Below are positions 1 to 8,017 of a DNA stretch of 52,798 nucleotides, piece by piece (within the stretch, counting starts at the first letter, position 1; each line of letters starts with the position of its first letter). Where the stretch lies: contig JALERU010000044.1 of the NCBI GenBank assembly GCA_022764045.1, forward strand, positions 1-52,798, in the 5' to 3' direction. The position numbers and the translations under genes were made by a program. The notes beneath the pieces were generated by a model. The model saw only the letters and a list, made by a program, of their open reading frames with translations. It made no database searches and was not told where the DNA came from. The stretch comes from Clostridiales bacterium (lineage in GTDB: Bacteria; Bacillota; Clostridia; Oscillospirales; Oscillospiraceae).

Positions 1-64
1 CATCTGGTAGAGCGCCACCTTGCCAAGGTGGAGGTAGCGAGTTCGAGCCTCGTCACTCGCTCCA
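1..64 (+). tRNA. tRNA-Gly (anticodon GCC), 5' end cut off by the window
   Basis: The visible part covers most of the D arm, the anticodon stem-loop (CCACC-TTGCCAA-GGTGG, anticodon GCC at 22-24), the variable loop, a TTCGAGCC T-loop and the 3' acceptor strand ending in an encoded CCA. The first roughly ten bases lie outside the window. A tRNA-Cys follows three bases later, so the two are probably co-transcribed. Confidence 0.93.
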
Positions 65-67
65 GAT

Positions 68-141
<74 letters not shown>

Positions 142-143
142 TG

Positions 144-175
144 AAAAAGCCTTGTCGAAAGACAAGGCTTTTTCT
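144..175 (+). terminator. Intrinsic terminator of the tRNA operon
   Basis: A 13-bp perfect stem (AAAAAGCCTTGTC / GACAAGGCTTTTT) with a GAAA tetraloop, followed by a T-rich stretch just after tRNA-Cys. Confidence 0.9.
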
Positions 176-207
176 TATTTTTGATAAAAACTGGGGGGGA
201 AGCAAGG

Positions 208-891
208 GTGATTTACTTTGTGGAGGACGACGCCAGCATTCGTGAGCTGGTTTTATATACCTTAAACAATGCCGGCTTCCAGGCGGAGGGATTTGAGCGT
301 CCCTCGGCTTTTTGGGCTGCCATGGGACAGATACGGCCCACGCTGATCCTGTTGGATATCATGCTGCCGGAAGAGGATGGGCTTTCCATTTTGCGGAAGC
401 TTCGAGGGGAGCCCACCACCCAGTCCATCCCGGTGATGATGCTCACAGCCAAGGGAACGGAGTACGACACCGTTCTGGCGCTGGACGCGGGGGCCGACGA
501 CTATGTGCAGAAGCCCTTCCGCATGATGGAGCTTCTCTCCCGCATCCGGGCCCTGCTTCGCCGGGCGGAGCGCTACGGCAACCCGGTGGAACCGGGAGAG
601 TATCAGACCGGGGGATTGGAAGTCTCTCCCTCCCGGCACCTGGTCAGGGTGGACGGAAAGGAGATCGCGCTAACCCTCAAAGAGTTTGAACTGCTCCGGC
701 TCCTGTTGGAAAACAAAGGGATCGTTTTGTCCAGAGATAAAATTTTGGACAAGGTCTGGGGGGACACCATGGGTCGGGAAAGCCGGACGGTGGACGTCCA
801 CATTCGGACCCTTCGGCAAAAGCTGGGCCATGTGGGCGGACTGATTGAGACCGTTCGGGGAATCGGCTATAAATTTAAGGGAGAGGATTGA
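208..891 (+). CDS. OmpR/PhoB-family response regulator, orphan
   Basis: DNA-binding response regulator of 227 aa that would switch transcription when phosphorylated by a histidine kinase. The N-terminal receiver domain (about 1-117) has the acidic pair D7/D8, phosphoacceptor D50 in LILLDIML, switch T80 and K102 in the VQKPF motif. The C-terminal winged helix (about 130-227) ends with the usual VDVHIRTLRQKLG recognition helix and IxTVRGIGYKF hairpin. I chose GTG at 208 because a G-rich Shine-Dalgarno lies just upstream and the family starts directly at the first beta-strand; a TTG at 181 would add nine unrelated residues. No sensor kinase is adjacent: a terminator follows and the next gene is convergent. 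Its target cannot be read from context. Confidence 0.9.
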   Translation: MIYFVEDDASIRELVLYTLNNAGFQAEGFERPSAFWAAMGQIRPTLILLDIMLPEEDGLSILRKLRGEPTTQSIPVMMLTAKGTEYDTVLALDAGADDYVQKPFRMMELLSRIRALLRRAERYGNPVEPGEYQTGGLEVSPSRHLVRVDGKEIALTLKEFELLRLLLENKGIVLSRDKILDKVWGDTMGRESRTVDVHIRTLRQKLGHVGGLIETVRGIGYKFKGED

Positions 892-910
892 CCTCTCTTC
901 CAAACAGCGA

Positions 911-945
911 CACGCTGCCGGAAAACTTCCGGCAGCGTGTTGTGC
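911..945. terminator. Terminator between the response regulator and hydF
   Basis: A perfect 13-bp stem (CACGCTGCCGGAA / TTCCGGCAGCGTG) with an AAC loop, followed on the plus strand by TTGTGCTTT. It lies between two convergent genes and may serve both. Confidence 0.75.
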
Positions 946-959
946 TTTCTAAAAAGAAC

Positions 960-2153
960 TTAAGGGTAACAGACCTTGTCCAGAATACCGGCCAGATAGG
1001 CCAGGACAACGCCGTAATTGCAAATGGGAACGCCCTGGGCTTCTGCCTGGGAAATCCGGTTGAGGACATGACGCCGGTTAAACATACAGGCGCCACAGTG
1101 GATGATAAGATCATAGGACGAAAGATCCTTGGGAAAGTCGTTTCCTCTCACAAAGTCGAAGGAGAGCCCTTGGCCGATGGCTTTGCGAAGGAGACGGGGA
1201 ATTTTCTCCCGGCCAATATCTTCCGAGAGGGGCGCGTGGGCGCAGGCTTCCGCGATCAGGACGGAGGAGTGCTCTGTCAGGTTTCCGATGGCCTTGGCGC
1301 CGTCCAAAAAGGCTTGAATATCTCCTTTGTAGCCGGCGAACAGGATGGAGAAGGAGGTCAAAAGGCTTTCCGCCGGCTTCCCCTTCCACACGGCTGGAAA
1401 GGCCTGGGAGTCGGTGATGATGAGCTTGGGCGGCCTGCTGAGGGCAGCTAAGGTGGTGTCCAGGCAGTCTACCGTGCAGCTCATCACAGAGCATTTTTTG
1501 TCCAGCAGCTCCCGGATGGTCTGGACCTGAGGGAGGATCAACCGCCCTTTGGGGGCCTGGAGATCCTGGGGCATGACCAGTAAAATGAGGTCCCCGGGTT
1601 GGGCCAGATTGCCGGTGATGGAAAGGTCCCAAAAATCATCGGGGGCCTGTCGGATGATCTCCTGCCGGAGCTGGGAAATGCCTTCCCCTGTCTTGGCGCT
1701 GATTGCCAGCACGGGTAGATCATCCAACTGGCGGGAAATGGCAGTCTGGAGAGAAGGTACGTCCGCTAAGGTATCACATTGGTTCAGCACCACCAGGACA
1801 GGGAGCTTTTTCTCCCGAAACAGCTGGAACCAAGGAAGCTCTTCTCTGGGCTCCCCAGTCAGCACCAGGATAGCCAGGTCGGTTTTTTCCACGGCCTGCC
1901 GGGTCTTTTCCACCCGGAGAGTACCGAGCTCTCCCACGTCGTCCAACCCGGCGGTGTCAATAAACACCACGGGCCCCACGCCGTGAAGCTCGAAGGATTT
2001 GTAAACCGGATCTGTGGTGGTACCGGCCACGGAGGAGACCAGGGAGATCTCTTGGCCGGTGAGGGCGTTGATGAGAGAGGACTTGCCTGCGTTTCGGTTG
2101 CCAAACAGGCCGATATGGAGCCGGCTGGCCTGGGGGGTATCTTGTATGCTCAT
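960..2153 (-). CDS. hydF: [FeFe]-hydrogenase maturation GTPase HydF
   Basis: Scaffold/carrier GTPase on which the diiron subcluster of [FeFe] hydrogenase is assembled before transfer to the apo-enzyme. The 397-aa protein has G1 (GNRNAGKSS, residues 18-26), G3 DTAGLDD, G4 as NQCD and G5 SAKTGEG, then a dimerisation region. The C-terminal cluster site has the HydF signature CxH followed about 50 residues later by HCxxC (CAH, then HCGAC). Start ATG is preceded by GGGAGGA; a longer upstream frame overlaps hydE and is not protein-like. It begins one base after the hydE stop, so the two are translated from one message. HydG and a hydrogenase are not in the window. Confidence 0.95.
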   Translation of the reverse strand: MSIQDTPQASRLHIGLFGNRNAGKSSLINALTGQEISLVSSVAGTTTDPVYKSFELHGVGPVVFIDTAGLDDVGELGTLRVEKTRQAVEKTDLAILVLTGEPREELPWFQLFREKKLPVLVVLNQCDTLADVPSLQTAISRQLDDLPVLAISAKTGEGISQLRQEIIRQAPDDFWDLSITGNLAQPGDLILLVMPQDLQAPKGRLILPQVQTIRELLDKKCSVMSCTVDCLDTTLAALSRPPKLIITDSQAFPAVWKGKPAESLLTSFSILFAGYKGDIQAFLDGAKAIGNLTEHSSVLIAEACAHAPLSEDIGREKIPRLLRKAIGQGLSFDFVRGNDFPKDLSSYDLIIHCGACMFNRRHVLNRISQAEAQGVPICNYGVVLAYLAGILDKVCYP

Positions 2154-2154
2154 G

Positions 2155-3138
2155 TCAGTTTCCTCCCAAATCCAAAGTAAGCCCCGACAGCCGGGCGATG
2201 TCCTCGCAGTGCTGCAGTCCGGAAACCTGACGCTGGTCAATGGGACGAAAATCTTTGGCTTTGGCATCGGGGAGAAGGTCGCAGAACAGCAGATTGGCCC
2301 CACAGGCGATGGCGTTGAGATTGCCGGTCTCATCCGCCAGCCCGGTTTTGGGGTTGATGCCCGGCTGCTGCGCGGTGATTTTACAGGTGGGCAGCATCAG
2401 GCGGAGAATAGCCATTTCCTTGTTGTTCAGCAAAAAGCTGCCCGGCCCGCCCTCTTGAGCCAACGGCGTGTTGGCAGCGGGGAGATAGGGGATATTGGGG
2501 GCCCAACTGATCTCCAGCTCTTTCATCAGGAGAATGTCGTCAGCCAGTTCGTCCAGGGTCTGGCCTGGCCAGTCCACAATATTTCCCGAGGCCAGCTTCA
2601 TGCCGATCTCTTTGACCCAGGCGGCGCATTGCATGCGCTTATGGAAACTGGTGGAGGGATTCAGGCGCTGAAAGCTGTCGGGGTGAGACATCTCGAATTT
2701 CAGCACATATTCCTCCACGCCGGCATCATAAAGGGCCTGGTACTGGCTTTTTTCCAGTTCACCGGCCCCTAGGGAAATGGTAAAGCCCTGGCTTCTGAGC
2801 CCCGATATCAAGGTGAGGAGACGGTCAAATCCATAATTTGGGTCCTCACCGGCCAGCAGGAACATGCGGCCTAACCCATCCTCCCGGGCCTTTTGTGTCA
2901 AGGGGAGGATTTCATCCGGTGGGATGCGGTAACGGGGAATCCGGTTCCCAGCCCGCATGCCGCAGTAGAGGCATTGATTTTTACATATGTTGGTGTACGC
3001 CAGCATAGCGGTGACTAAAATGGTATCCCCAAACTGGGCCCGGCAGGTTTCGCGAGCCGCCGGCGCCACCTGGCTCCAAAAGGTTTCCTCGGGCATGGTC
3101 AAGATGTCTAAGACATCCTGCTTGGTGTGAAGCTCCAA
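2155..3138 (-). CDS. hydE: [FeFe]-hydrogenase maturase HydE, radical SAM
   Basis: Radical SAM enzyme that works on the iron precursor of the hydrogenase diiron site. The 327-aa protein carries the cluster motif CxxxCxxC at C52, C56 and C59 (CKNQCLYCG), a GE-type SAM-contact region (LLAGEDPNYG) and a TIM-barrel pattern close to BioB/HydE. Length is slightly under the typical 350 aa. The start is TTG with a strong AAGGAGGG eight bases upstream; an ATG in between is out of frame. Adjacent hydF makes HydE far more likely than the related BioB or PylB. A lipoprotein gene lies 67 bp upstream on the same strand and may be in the same transcript. Confidence 0.85.
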   Translation of the reverse strand: MELHTKQDVLDILTMPEETFWSQVAPAARETCRAQFGDTILVTAMLAYTNICKNQCLYCGMRAGNRIPRYRIPPDEILPLTQKAREDGLGRMFLLAGEDPNYGFDRLLTLISGLRSQGFTISLGAGELEKSQYQALYDAGVEEYVLKFEMSHPDSFQRLNPSTSFHKRMQCAAWVKEIGMKLASGNIVDWPGQTLDELADDILLMKELEISWAPNIPYLPAANTPLAQEGGPGSFLLNNKEMAILRLMLPTCKITAQQPGINPKTGLADETGNLNAIACGANLLFCDLLPDAKAKDFRPIDQRQVSGLQHCEDIARLSGLTLDLGGN

Positions 3139-3173
3139 AAAACATCCCTCCTTATGGATTTATGGTTCAGGTA

Positions 3174-3191
3174 TGGCCCGGAGCCGGGCCA
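3174..3191. other. GC-rich hairpin between lipoprotein gene and hydE
   Basis: TGGCCCGG and CCGGGCCA form an 8-bp palindrome with AG between. There is no T-tract on either side, so it is not a standard terminator. It may stabilise the upstream message end or lower read-through into hydE. Confidence 0.45.
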
Positions 3192-3205
3192 CAAGAAGGC
3201 AATTT

Positions 3206-4222
3206 TTACTGTGCAAGATAGTAGAAATCGTCTCCGGGGAGGGTACCGCCCACAGACTGGGGATTCTGGTCAAAGAGGACTTGGAAATATCCCTGAACAG
3301 AGGCTTTCATTTCCTCGCCGGTGATACAGACGATGTTGCAGTAGGGGATGGCCTTTTCCGCCACAGCGGCGTCCACGATGTCATACTGACCCACCAACTG
3401 GGCGGCCTCGGTTACGTTTTCATTCACATACGCAGTGGAGGCGGCATATTCCTTCAGGAAGGCTGCCACCGCTTCGGGGTGCTCCTTGGCAAAGTCCGTC
3501 CGGACAATGAGACCCGCGGTGTTTAGCTGGCTGCCATTGTCCAGGGCGTCCCACTCCTTGGTCAGGTCCAGCGCGATTTTCAAGTCCTCAAACTTGGATT
3601 GGGCCACGGTGACAAAGGGCTGAGGGAGCATAGCGATCACATGGTCCTGAGCAGCCATCTGCGCAACGATTTCAGCGGGCTCACTCTTCCACTCAATGGT
3701 CACATCGGAGGCGGGATTCAGACCGTTATTCTCCAGAAGATAATTCAACGCATATTCAGGAGTGGAGCCCTTGCCGGTAGCATAGATGGTTTGCCCCTTA
3801 AGGCTGTCCCAGTCGGTGACGGTCTCGCCGCCCTTTTCCACGATGTAGATGACGCCCAGGGTGTTTACGGCCAGCAGCTGGACCGCGCCATCGGAATTGT
3901 TATACAGGACAGAGCCCAGATTCACGGGAACAGCCAGAATATCCAGCTCACCTTGGAGAATTTTGGGGGTCAGCTCGTCGGCGGAGCCGGACATGGTGAA
4001 TTCATACTGGTTGGCGGTCTGTCCGGCTTCGTTGTCGTCCAAGAGCTTTACCATTCCCATAGAGGTGGGGCCTTTCAGTCCGCCCAACCGAACGGTGACA
4101 TCTGTCTGGGTGACAGAGGCGTCATCAGCAGGGGTGGTTTCCTCGGCAGGGGTATTTCCGCAGCCGGCGCACAGGGCGGCGGTCAGGCAGAGGATTAGAA
4201 AAAGTGACAGGAGTTTCTTCAT
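3206..4222 (-). CDS. ABC-transporter substrate-binding lipoprotein, NMT1/SsuA-like
   Basis: Extracytoplasmic solute-binding protein of 338 aa. A lipoprotein signal peptide ends in the lipobox CAGC (lipidated C21), followed by an acidic/Thr-rich linker to about residue 40. The rest has the pattern of NMT1/THI5/SsuA-like type-2 binding proteins: LGGLKGPTSMGM near the start, GELDILAVP, WDSLKGQTIYATGKGSTPEY, and late FAKEHPEAVAAFLKEY. Relatives bind small organic anions, sulfonates or thiamine precursors; the ligand here is unknown. No permease or ATPase gene is adjacent, so partners must be elsewhere. Start ATG follows a run typical of signal peptides (MKKLLSLFLIL). Confidence 0.82.
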   Translation of the reverse strand: MKKLLSLFLILCLTAALCAGCGNTPAEETTPADDASVTQTDVTVRLGGLKGPTSMGMVKLLDDNEAGQTANQYEFTMSGSADELTPKILQGELDILAVPVNLGSVLYNNSDGAVQLLAVNTLGVIYIVEKGGETVTDWDSLKGQTIYATGKGSTPEYALNYLLENNGLNPASDVTIEWKSEPAEIVAQMAAQDHVIAMLPQPFVTVAQSKFEDLKIALDLTKEWDALDNGSQLNTAGLIVRTDFAKEHPEAVAAFLKEYAASTAYVNENVTEAAQLVGQYDIVDAAVAEKAIPYCNIVCITGEEMKASVQGYFQVLFDQNPQSVGGTLPGDDFYYLAQ

Positions 4223-4290
4223 ATTTGATAACCTCGATTTCTCGCCAACGGCGGTATTGTCTTATTTTACCTCTCAAGCCTTCAAAATTG

Positions 4291-4306
4291 CGTTGCAGAC
4301 GCAACG
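4291..4306. promoter_or_regulatory. Inverted repeat upstream of the lipoprotein gene
   Basis: CGTTGC-AGAC-GCAACG lies about 70-85 bp upstream of the lipoprotein start. It may be an operator. No convincing -35/-10 pair was placed around it. Confidence 0.35.
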
Positions 4307-4354
4307 TAACAGTGCATTTTTTCCGAAAATATGAAGGAAAAAGGAAGTGACCTA

Positions 4355-4389
4355 TCAAAAACTCCCGTGCCTCAAAAGAAGCACGGGAG
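4355..4389 (-). terminator. Terminator of the superoxide reductase gene
   Basis: A 9-bp stem (CTCCCGTGC / GCACGGGAG, 10-nt loop) just beyond the stop codon, followed on the minus strand by TTTTTGA. Confidence 0.85.
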
Positions 4390-4414
4390 CAAGTCAGCCA
4401 ATCGGATGTGGTGC

Positions 4415-4789
4415 TTATGCCTTCCACAGGCCGTGGAGGTTGCAGTACTCATAAGCGGCAACAAACTTGTCGCCGGGAGCCATGGCGAAGGTAGCGGTGG
4501 GAGCCTGGCCGGGCTTCAGAGCCTTGCGCTGGTTGCCCTGCTCGGTCTGGATGCTGATCCACTGGATGTAGTGCTTTTCCTCCATGGGGTGGGTGGTGGA
4601 ACCAACAGAAACGGTGACCAGGTTGCCGTCAACCTTCACCACGGGGACGTGCTTCTCGGTGGCGGCGTCGGTGGTGTTGGCAACCATTTCCTTCATTTCT
4701 TCACCGCAGCAGACGACCTTAGCACCGCTTTCGTAGACGGCGGCAACGATGTTGCCACAATGGGAACATTTAAAGAACTTCATATCCAT
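4415..4789 (-). CDS. dfx: Desulfoferrodoxin (2Fe superoxide reductase)
   Basis: Reduces superoxide to hydrogen peroxide without making O2, the usual superoxide defence of anaerobes. The 124-aa protein has both iron sites: an N-terminal desulforedoxin centre (C8, C11, C27, C28) and the C-terminal catalytic centre with H47, H67, H73, C116 and H119, and the conserved active-site pair E45-K46. These positions match the known Desulfovibrio protein to within about one residue. I chose the ATG nine bases after AAGGAG; an upstream TTG is too close to it. It is divergent from a Crp/Fnr gene across 160 bp, which suggests shared redox control. Confidence 0.96.
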   Translation of the reverse strand: MDMKFFKCSHCGNIVAAVYESGAKVVCCGEEMKEMVANTTDAATEKHVPVVKVDGNLVTVSVGSTTHPMEEKHYIQWISIQTEQGNQRKALKPGQAPTATFAMAPGDKFVAAYEYCNLHGLWKA

Positions 4790-4827
4790 GATCAATTTCT
4801 CCTTTATTTCTTTTATTAAAATAGTGG

Positions 4828-4857
4828 TTGTACCAGCTTTCCTATCTGTGGTATGAT
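4828..4857 (+). promoter_or_regulatory. Promoter of the Crp/Fnr regulator gene
   Basis: TTGTAC and TATGAT are separated by 18 bp, with an extended -10 TGG directly before TATGAT. It points toward the Crp/Fnr gene; transcription would start about 85 bp upstream of its ATG. Confidence 0.6.
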
Positions 4858-4884
4858 AATAGCATAAATCCGTTACGGCTCATA

Positions 4885-4897
4885 GTGATTTTGTCAC
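4885..4897. promoter_or_regulatory. Crp/Fnr-like palindrome in the dfx divergent region
   Basis: GTGA-TTTTG-TCAC resembles a Crp-family half-site pair (GTGA and TCAC), though the 5-bp spacer is one shorter than the usual six. It lies just downstream of the predicted start of the Crp/Fnr transcript, where binding would repress the regulator. Confidence 0.45.
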
Positions 4898-4951
4898 GAA
4901 ACTGAAAAATTGTCAAGAGCCGCAGCTTCTGTCCGGTGGAGGAACCATCCA

Positions 4952-5602
4952 ATGAATCGAGAAATATCCTTTTATAATTACTTAACTGCCGAAGAAAAAG
5001 ACCTGCTGGACCGCTCTATGCTTCAGGAGACCTGTCGGAAGGGGCAGATCGTCCATCGGCATGGAGACAGCTGTGTGGGTCTAATCTTCGTGCGCAAGGG
5101 GCGGCTGGCTTTTTCCATTCTGTCCGAAGAGGGAAGAGAGATCACCGTCTTTCGCATTGAGAAAGGGGAGGCCTGCATCCTCTCGGCGGCCTGTGTGCTC
5201 CAAACGCTGGAGTTTGACAGCCACATTACCGCAGAAATCAGTTCTGAGATTACGATTTTGCCCGCCCCCACCTTGGCCCGGCTGATGAACGCCAACGCGG
5301 ATGTGGAGCGGCTGACCTATAAGCAGGCGGTGGGCCAATACGCCAGTGTTTTGCGGACCATGCAGCATATTATTTTCTTTAGCTTGGAGAAGCGGCTGGC
5401 CTCCTTTTTACTGGAAGAGAGCCAGCGGCGGAAGTCCCCCTCGTTTTCCTCCACCCATGAGCAAATCGCCCGATGTATCGGCTCCTCCCGGGAGGTGGTC
5501 ACCCGGATGCTCAATCAGTTCGCAGGCCGGGGAATTGTGACGTTGGGCCGGGGAACCGTGACCATTTTAGACCCGGAAGCCTTGGACGAGGTGTTGGCCT
5601 GA
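4952..5602 (+). CDS. Crp/Fnr-family transcriptional regulator
   Basis: Regulator of 216 aa with an N-terminal cyclic-nucleotide-binding-type beta-barrel (about 15-125), a long dimer helix and a C-terminal HTH_Crp domain with helix-turn-helix STHEQIARCIGSSREVVTRML. It lacks the FNR N-terminal cysteine cluster, but has several cysteines including a CILSAAC motif in the barrel that could sense redox state (inference). ATG at 4952 follows GGAGGA by eight bases; an upstream start has no ribosome site. It is 25 bp upstream of the alcohol dehydrogenase gene, probably one transcript, and divergent from superoxide reductase. Confidence 0.88.
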   Translation: MNREISFYNYLTAEEKDLLDRSMLQETCRKGQIVHRHGDSCVGLIFVRKGRLAFSILSEEGREITVFRIEKGEACILSAACVLQTLEFDSHITAEISSEITILPAPTLARLMNANADVERLTYKQAVGQYASVLRTMQHIIFFSLEKRLASFLLEESQRRKSPSFSSTHEQIARCIGSSREVVTRMLNQFAGRGIVTLGRGTVTILDPEALDEVLA

Positions 5603-5627
5603 GAGCCCCAGGAAAGGAGAGTGCACC

Positions 5628-6797
5628 ATGAATCGAGATTTTGAATTTTTTAATCCGACCCAAGTGTTTTTTGGCCGCTCCGCCATGGAGAATCTGGCCC
5701 CTGTGCTGTCGATGTATGGTGAGAACGTGCTTTTGGCCTATGGCGGCGGTTCCATCCGAAAAAACGGCGTTTATGACCAGGTGATGGCGGTGCTGAAAAC
5801 CTGTGGAAAGAAGGTCACAGAGTTTGCCGGGATTATGCCAAACCCGACCTATGCTAAGGTGCTGGAGGGCGGCGCTTTGGCCCGGGCCTGTTCGGCTGAC
5901 CTGATTTTGGCGGTTGGCGGGGGCTCTGTCATCGACTGTGCCAAGGCGGTTTCCATCGCTGCGGTGGAGGATGGAGACCTTTGGACCAAATACTGGCTGG
6001 AAAAGCGGCAGCCCGACTGTGATCCCATCCCTGTGGGGGCGGTCCTCACCATGGTGGGGACGGGCTCGGAAATGGACGGGGATGCTGTGATTACCAATGA
6101 GGAGACCAAGTTTAAGACCTCTTGCTGGGACTATGCCATTTATCCCCGCTTTGCAATTTTGAACCCGGAATTTACCTATAGCGTGCCGGAATATCAGATG
6201 GTTTCAGGTATTTTTGACATTCTCTCCCACATCATGGAGATCTATTTCAGCCCCGACGACGAGGACAATATTTCTGACGACTTCGCGGAAGCCCTGATGA
6301 AGAGCGTGATCCGCAACACCGCCGCGGCCCTGGAAAACCCCCGGGACTATACGGCCCGAAGTAACCTTATGTGGGCGTCCTCCCTAGCCCTCAGCGGCAT
6401 TCTGTCTCCCGGAAAGCGGGAGGACTGGGAGGTCCACCAGATCCAGCACCAACTGGGAGCCTATTACGACTGCGCCCATGGGATGGGCTTGGCCGCGATC
6501 TCCCCGGCCTATTACCGGCTGGTTTACATCTACGGCCTGCCGAAGTTTCGGCGGTTTGCGATAAACGTTTGGGGGATCGACCCGGCGGGCAAGGGTGACC
6601 TTGAGGTGGCCATGGCCGGGATTGACGCGCTGGCCGATTTTATCAAGGAAAGCCGCATGACTCCGACCCTGCGGGCTTTGGGGATTCCTGATGAGAGCCG
6701 GTTGGAGGAGATCGCCAAAACCTGCAACCTCCGCAAGGGAGGCTATCACCCCTTGTCCCACGAAGAGGTTTTGCAGATCCTGCGGGAGAGCTTCTAA
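5628..6797 (+). CDS. Iron-containing alcohol dehydrogenase (butanol dehydrogenase/YqhD type)
   Basis: NAD(P)H-dependent group III alcohol dehydrogenase of 389 aa that reduces aldehydes to alcohols in the cytoplasm. The dinucleotide motif GGGS is at 97-100 and the metal ligands are D197, H201, H270 and H284, in the spacing seen in YqhD and clostridial BdhA/B. The N-terminal NPTQVFFG and GGGSIRKNGVYD motifs are also typical. Start ATG follows GGAAAGGAGA. It follows the Crp/Fnr gene and ends in a strong terminator. Likely roles are disposal of fermentative reductant or detoxification of reactive aldehydes; the exact substrate cannot be read. Confidence 0.93.
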   Translation: MNRDFEFFNPTQVFFGRSAMENLAPVLSMYGENVLLAYGGGSIRKNGVYDQVMAVLKTCGKKVTEFAGIMPNPTYAKVLEGGALARACSADLILAVGGGSVIDCAKAVSIAAVEDGDLWTKYWLEKRQPDCDPIPVGAVLTMVGTGSEMDGDAVITNEETKFKTSCWDYAIYPRFAILNPEFTYSVPEYQMVSGIFDILSHIMEIYFSPDDEDNISDDFAEALMKSVIRNTAAALENPRDYTARSNLMWASSLALSGILSPGKREDWEVHQIQHQLGAYYDCAHGMGLAAISPAYYRLVYIYGLPKFRRFAINVWGIDPAGKGDLEVAMAGIDALADFIKESRMTPTLRALGIPDESRLEEIAKTCNLRKGGYHPLSHEEVLQILRESF

Positions 6798-6813
6798 AGA
6801 CAGAGAAAGCCAT

Positions 6814-6851
6814 AAAAAAGGAAGGCGCATGCTTCATGCGCCTTCCTTTTT
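6814..6851. terminator. Bidirectional terminator between adh and sepF
   Basis: A long stem (AAAAAGGAAGGCGCATG / CATGCGCCTTCCTTTTT) with A and T tracts on both sides, between two convergent genes. Confidence 0.92.
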
Positions 6852-6861
6852 GGATCAAAGA

Positions 6862-7260
6862 TTAGAAATAGAGTTCGTCACCGTCACCCTGGGCCCCAAG
6901 CAAATCAACAAAATAGGGAGCAACCACATAAACGTTGGTAGCGACTTTCATAATATGGCCGTCTTCCGTGTAAATGACACCAGAAACGAAATCCAACAGA
7001 CGGCGGGCAACCTCCCGCTCGGTCTTGGCCAGGTTCAGCACCACAAACTTCATGTCTCGGAGGAGGTCAGCAATTTTGGAGGCGTCCTTATACTCCTGGG
7101 GAGCAACAAGAACCACCTGCATGTCGGCAACACTGTGAATCGGCTGGACCCCTTCGGATTCCCAACTTTGCTCATCTTCCTCATAGGCGTAGCTTTCTTC
7201 GTAATCTTCGTACAGGTCCTCTTCTTCCGGTTTCCGGCGCAGTGCGCTAAAGAATGACAT
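6862..7260 (-). CDS. sepF: Cell division protein SepF
   Basis: Membrane-associated partner of FtsZ that polymerises into rings and helps septum formation. The 132-aa protein starts with the short amphipathic membrane anchor MSFFSALRRK, followed by an acidic, Tyr/Glu-rich linker (about 12-45) and the compact SepF core (about 55-132) with VVLVAPQEYKDASKIADLL, VVLNL and RLLDFVSGVIYTEDG. The ATG is preceded by GAGGAGG at seven bases. It stands alone rather than in the ylm cluster usual in Bacillus. Confidence 0.93.
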   Translation of the reverse strand: MSFFSALRRKPEEEDLYEDYEESYAYEEDEQSWESEGVQPIHSVADMQVVLVAPQEYKDASKIADLLRDMKFVVLNLAKTEREVARRLLDFVSGVIYTEDGHIMKVATNVYVVAPYFVDLLGAQGDGDELYF

Positions 7261-7313
7261 GTGCGTACCTCCTCTGTATTCGTATACTCTCTCTTGGCCT
7301 ATCTTCCAATCTA

Positions 7314-7332
7314 ACAAGAGTATCGCTCTTGT
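7314..7332. promoter_or_regulatory. Inverted repeat upstream of sepF
   Basis: ACAAGAG-TATCG-CTCTTGT lies about 55-70 bp upstream of the sepF start. A weak minus-strand promoter (TTGGAA, 17 bp, TATACG) lies between it and the gene. The rest of 7333-7534 is AT-rich with nothing recognised. Confidence 0.35.
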
Positions 7333-7534
7333 GTTGATGAAGTGTTTTGTTTATGATACTACAAAAGATAATGGATTTCAAGGCTTTTGCGGAATATTTT
7401 GTGAATAGTTGTAATTGTTTCTCTATATGTTGATACCGTTCTGTAACTTTTCCGGAGGCCCGACAAAGTTCAACAAGATTTTTCAGAGAGAGGGCCGCGA
7501 CAAATTGTAAAAGCAGAGAGTGGGGGATGACAGG

Positions 7535-7924
7535 TTACGGCTCTTTTTGATATTCCTCTATCAGGCGAAGAAGCTCCTCTTCGTCCTTGTCATCCAGCCC
7601 GTGGGCGTTTGCCATCCCCTCCACGTGATGGGTCAGCTCGTGGGCCAGGGTGGTATAGAGCTCTTCCTTCCAGGTTTCTTCGTCCCAATTCTCATTGCGG
7701 GCGGAGGCCAAAAAAGACCCGTAATAGAGGTTGATGGATTGCCCCAGGTAGCCGTCCTGGATATACTCTCCCATAAAATAGACTTCTCCCTCGGGAAACA
7801 TGGGGTCGGTTTTGGCTTCTTCCTGGAGGAGAATGCCACCATTTAAGGTCTCGAAAAAAACCGGCGGAAATTCTTCGGCCATTTCATCCAGAAGATCGGC
7901 CACTTGTTCAAAGGTATATTCCAT
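7535..7924 (-). CDS. Small zincin-type metallopeptidase family protein
   Basis: Protein of 129 aa with HELTHHVEG (HExxH at 95-99), and the upstream pattern of the Zincin_1 (DUF1025) family: FPPVFFETLNGGILLQEE, INLYYGSF. Family members have a conserved zinc site but no established substrate. Start ATG follows AGGAGGT. It lies between the ABC-permease terminator and sepF on the same strand and appears to be a single-gene unit. Confidence 0.85.
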   Translation of the reverse strand: MEYTFEQVADLLDEMAEEFPPVFFETLNGGILLQEEAKTDPMFPEGEVYFMGEYIQDGYLGQSINLYYGSFLASARNENWDEETWKEELYTTLAHELTHHVEGMANAHGLDDKDEEELLRLIEEYQKEP

Positions 7925-7978
7925 GGGGTACCTCCTGCGCGTGATACTTTATTGTACAATAACCGGGAGAGAAATGCA

Positions 7979-8009
7979 AGAAAACCGGCTCTGGGTTTCC
8001 CAGAGCCGG
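7979..8009 (-). terminator. Terminator of the Ytr-like ABC operon
   Basis: An 11-bp perfect stem (CCGGCTCTGGG / CCCAGAGCCGG), 3-nt loop, followed on the minus strand by TTTTCTTG. Confidence 0.9.
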
Positions 8010-8017
8010 CAGAGGTT

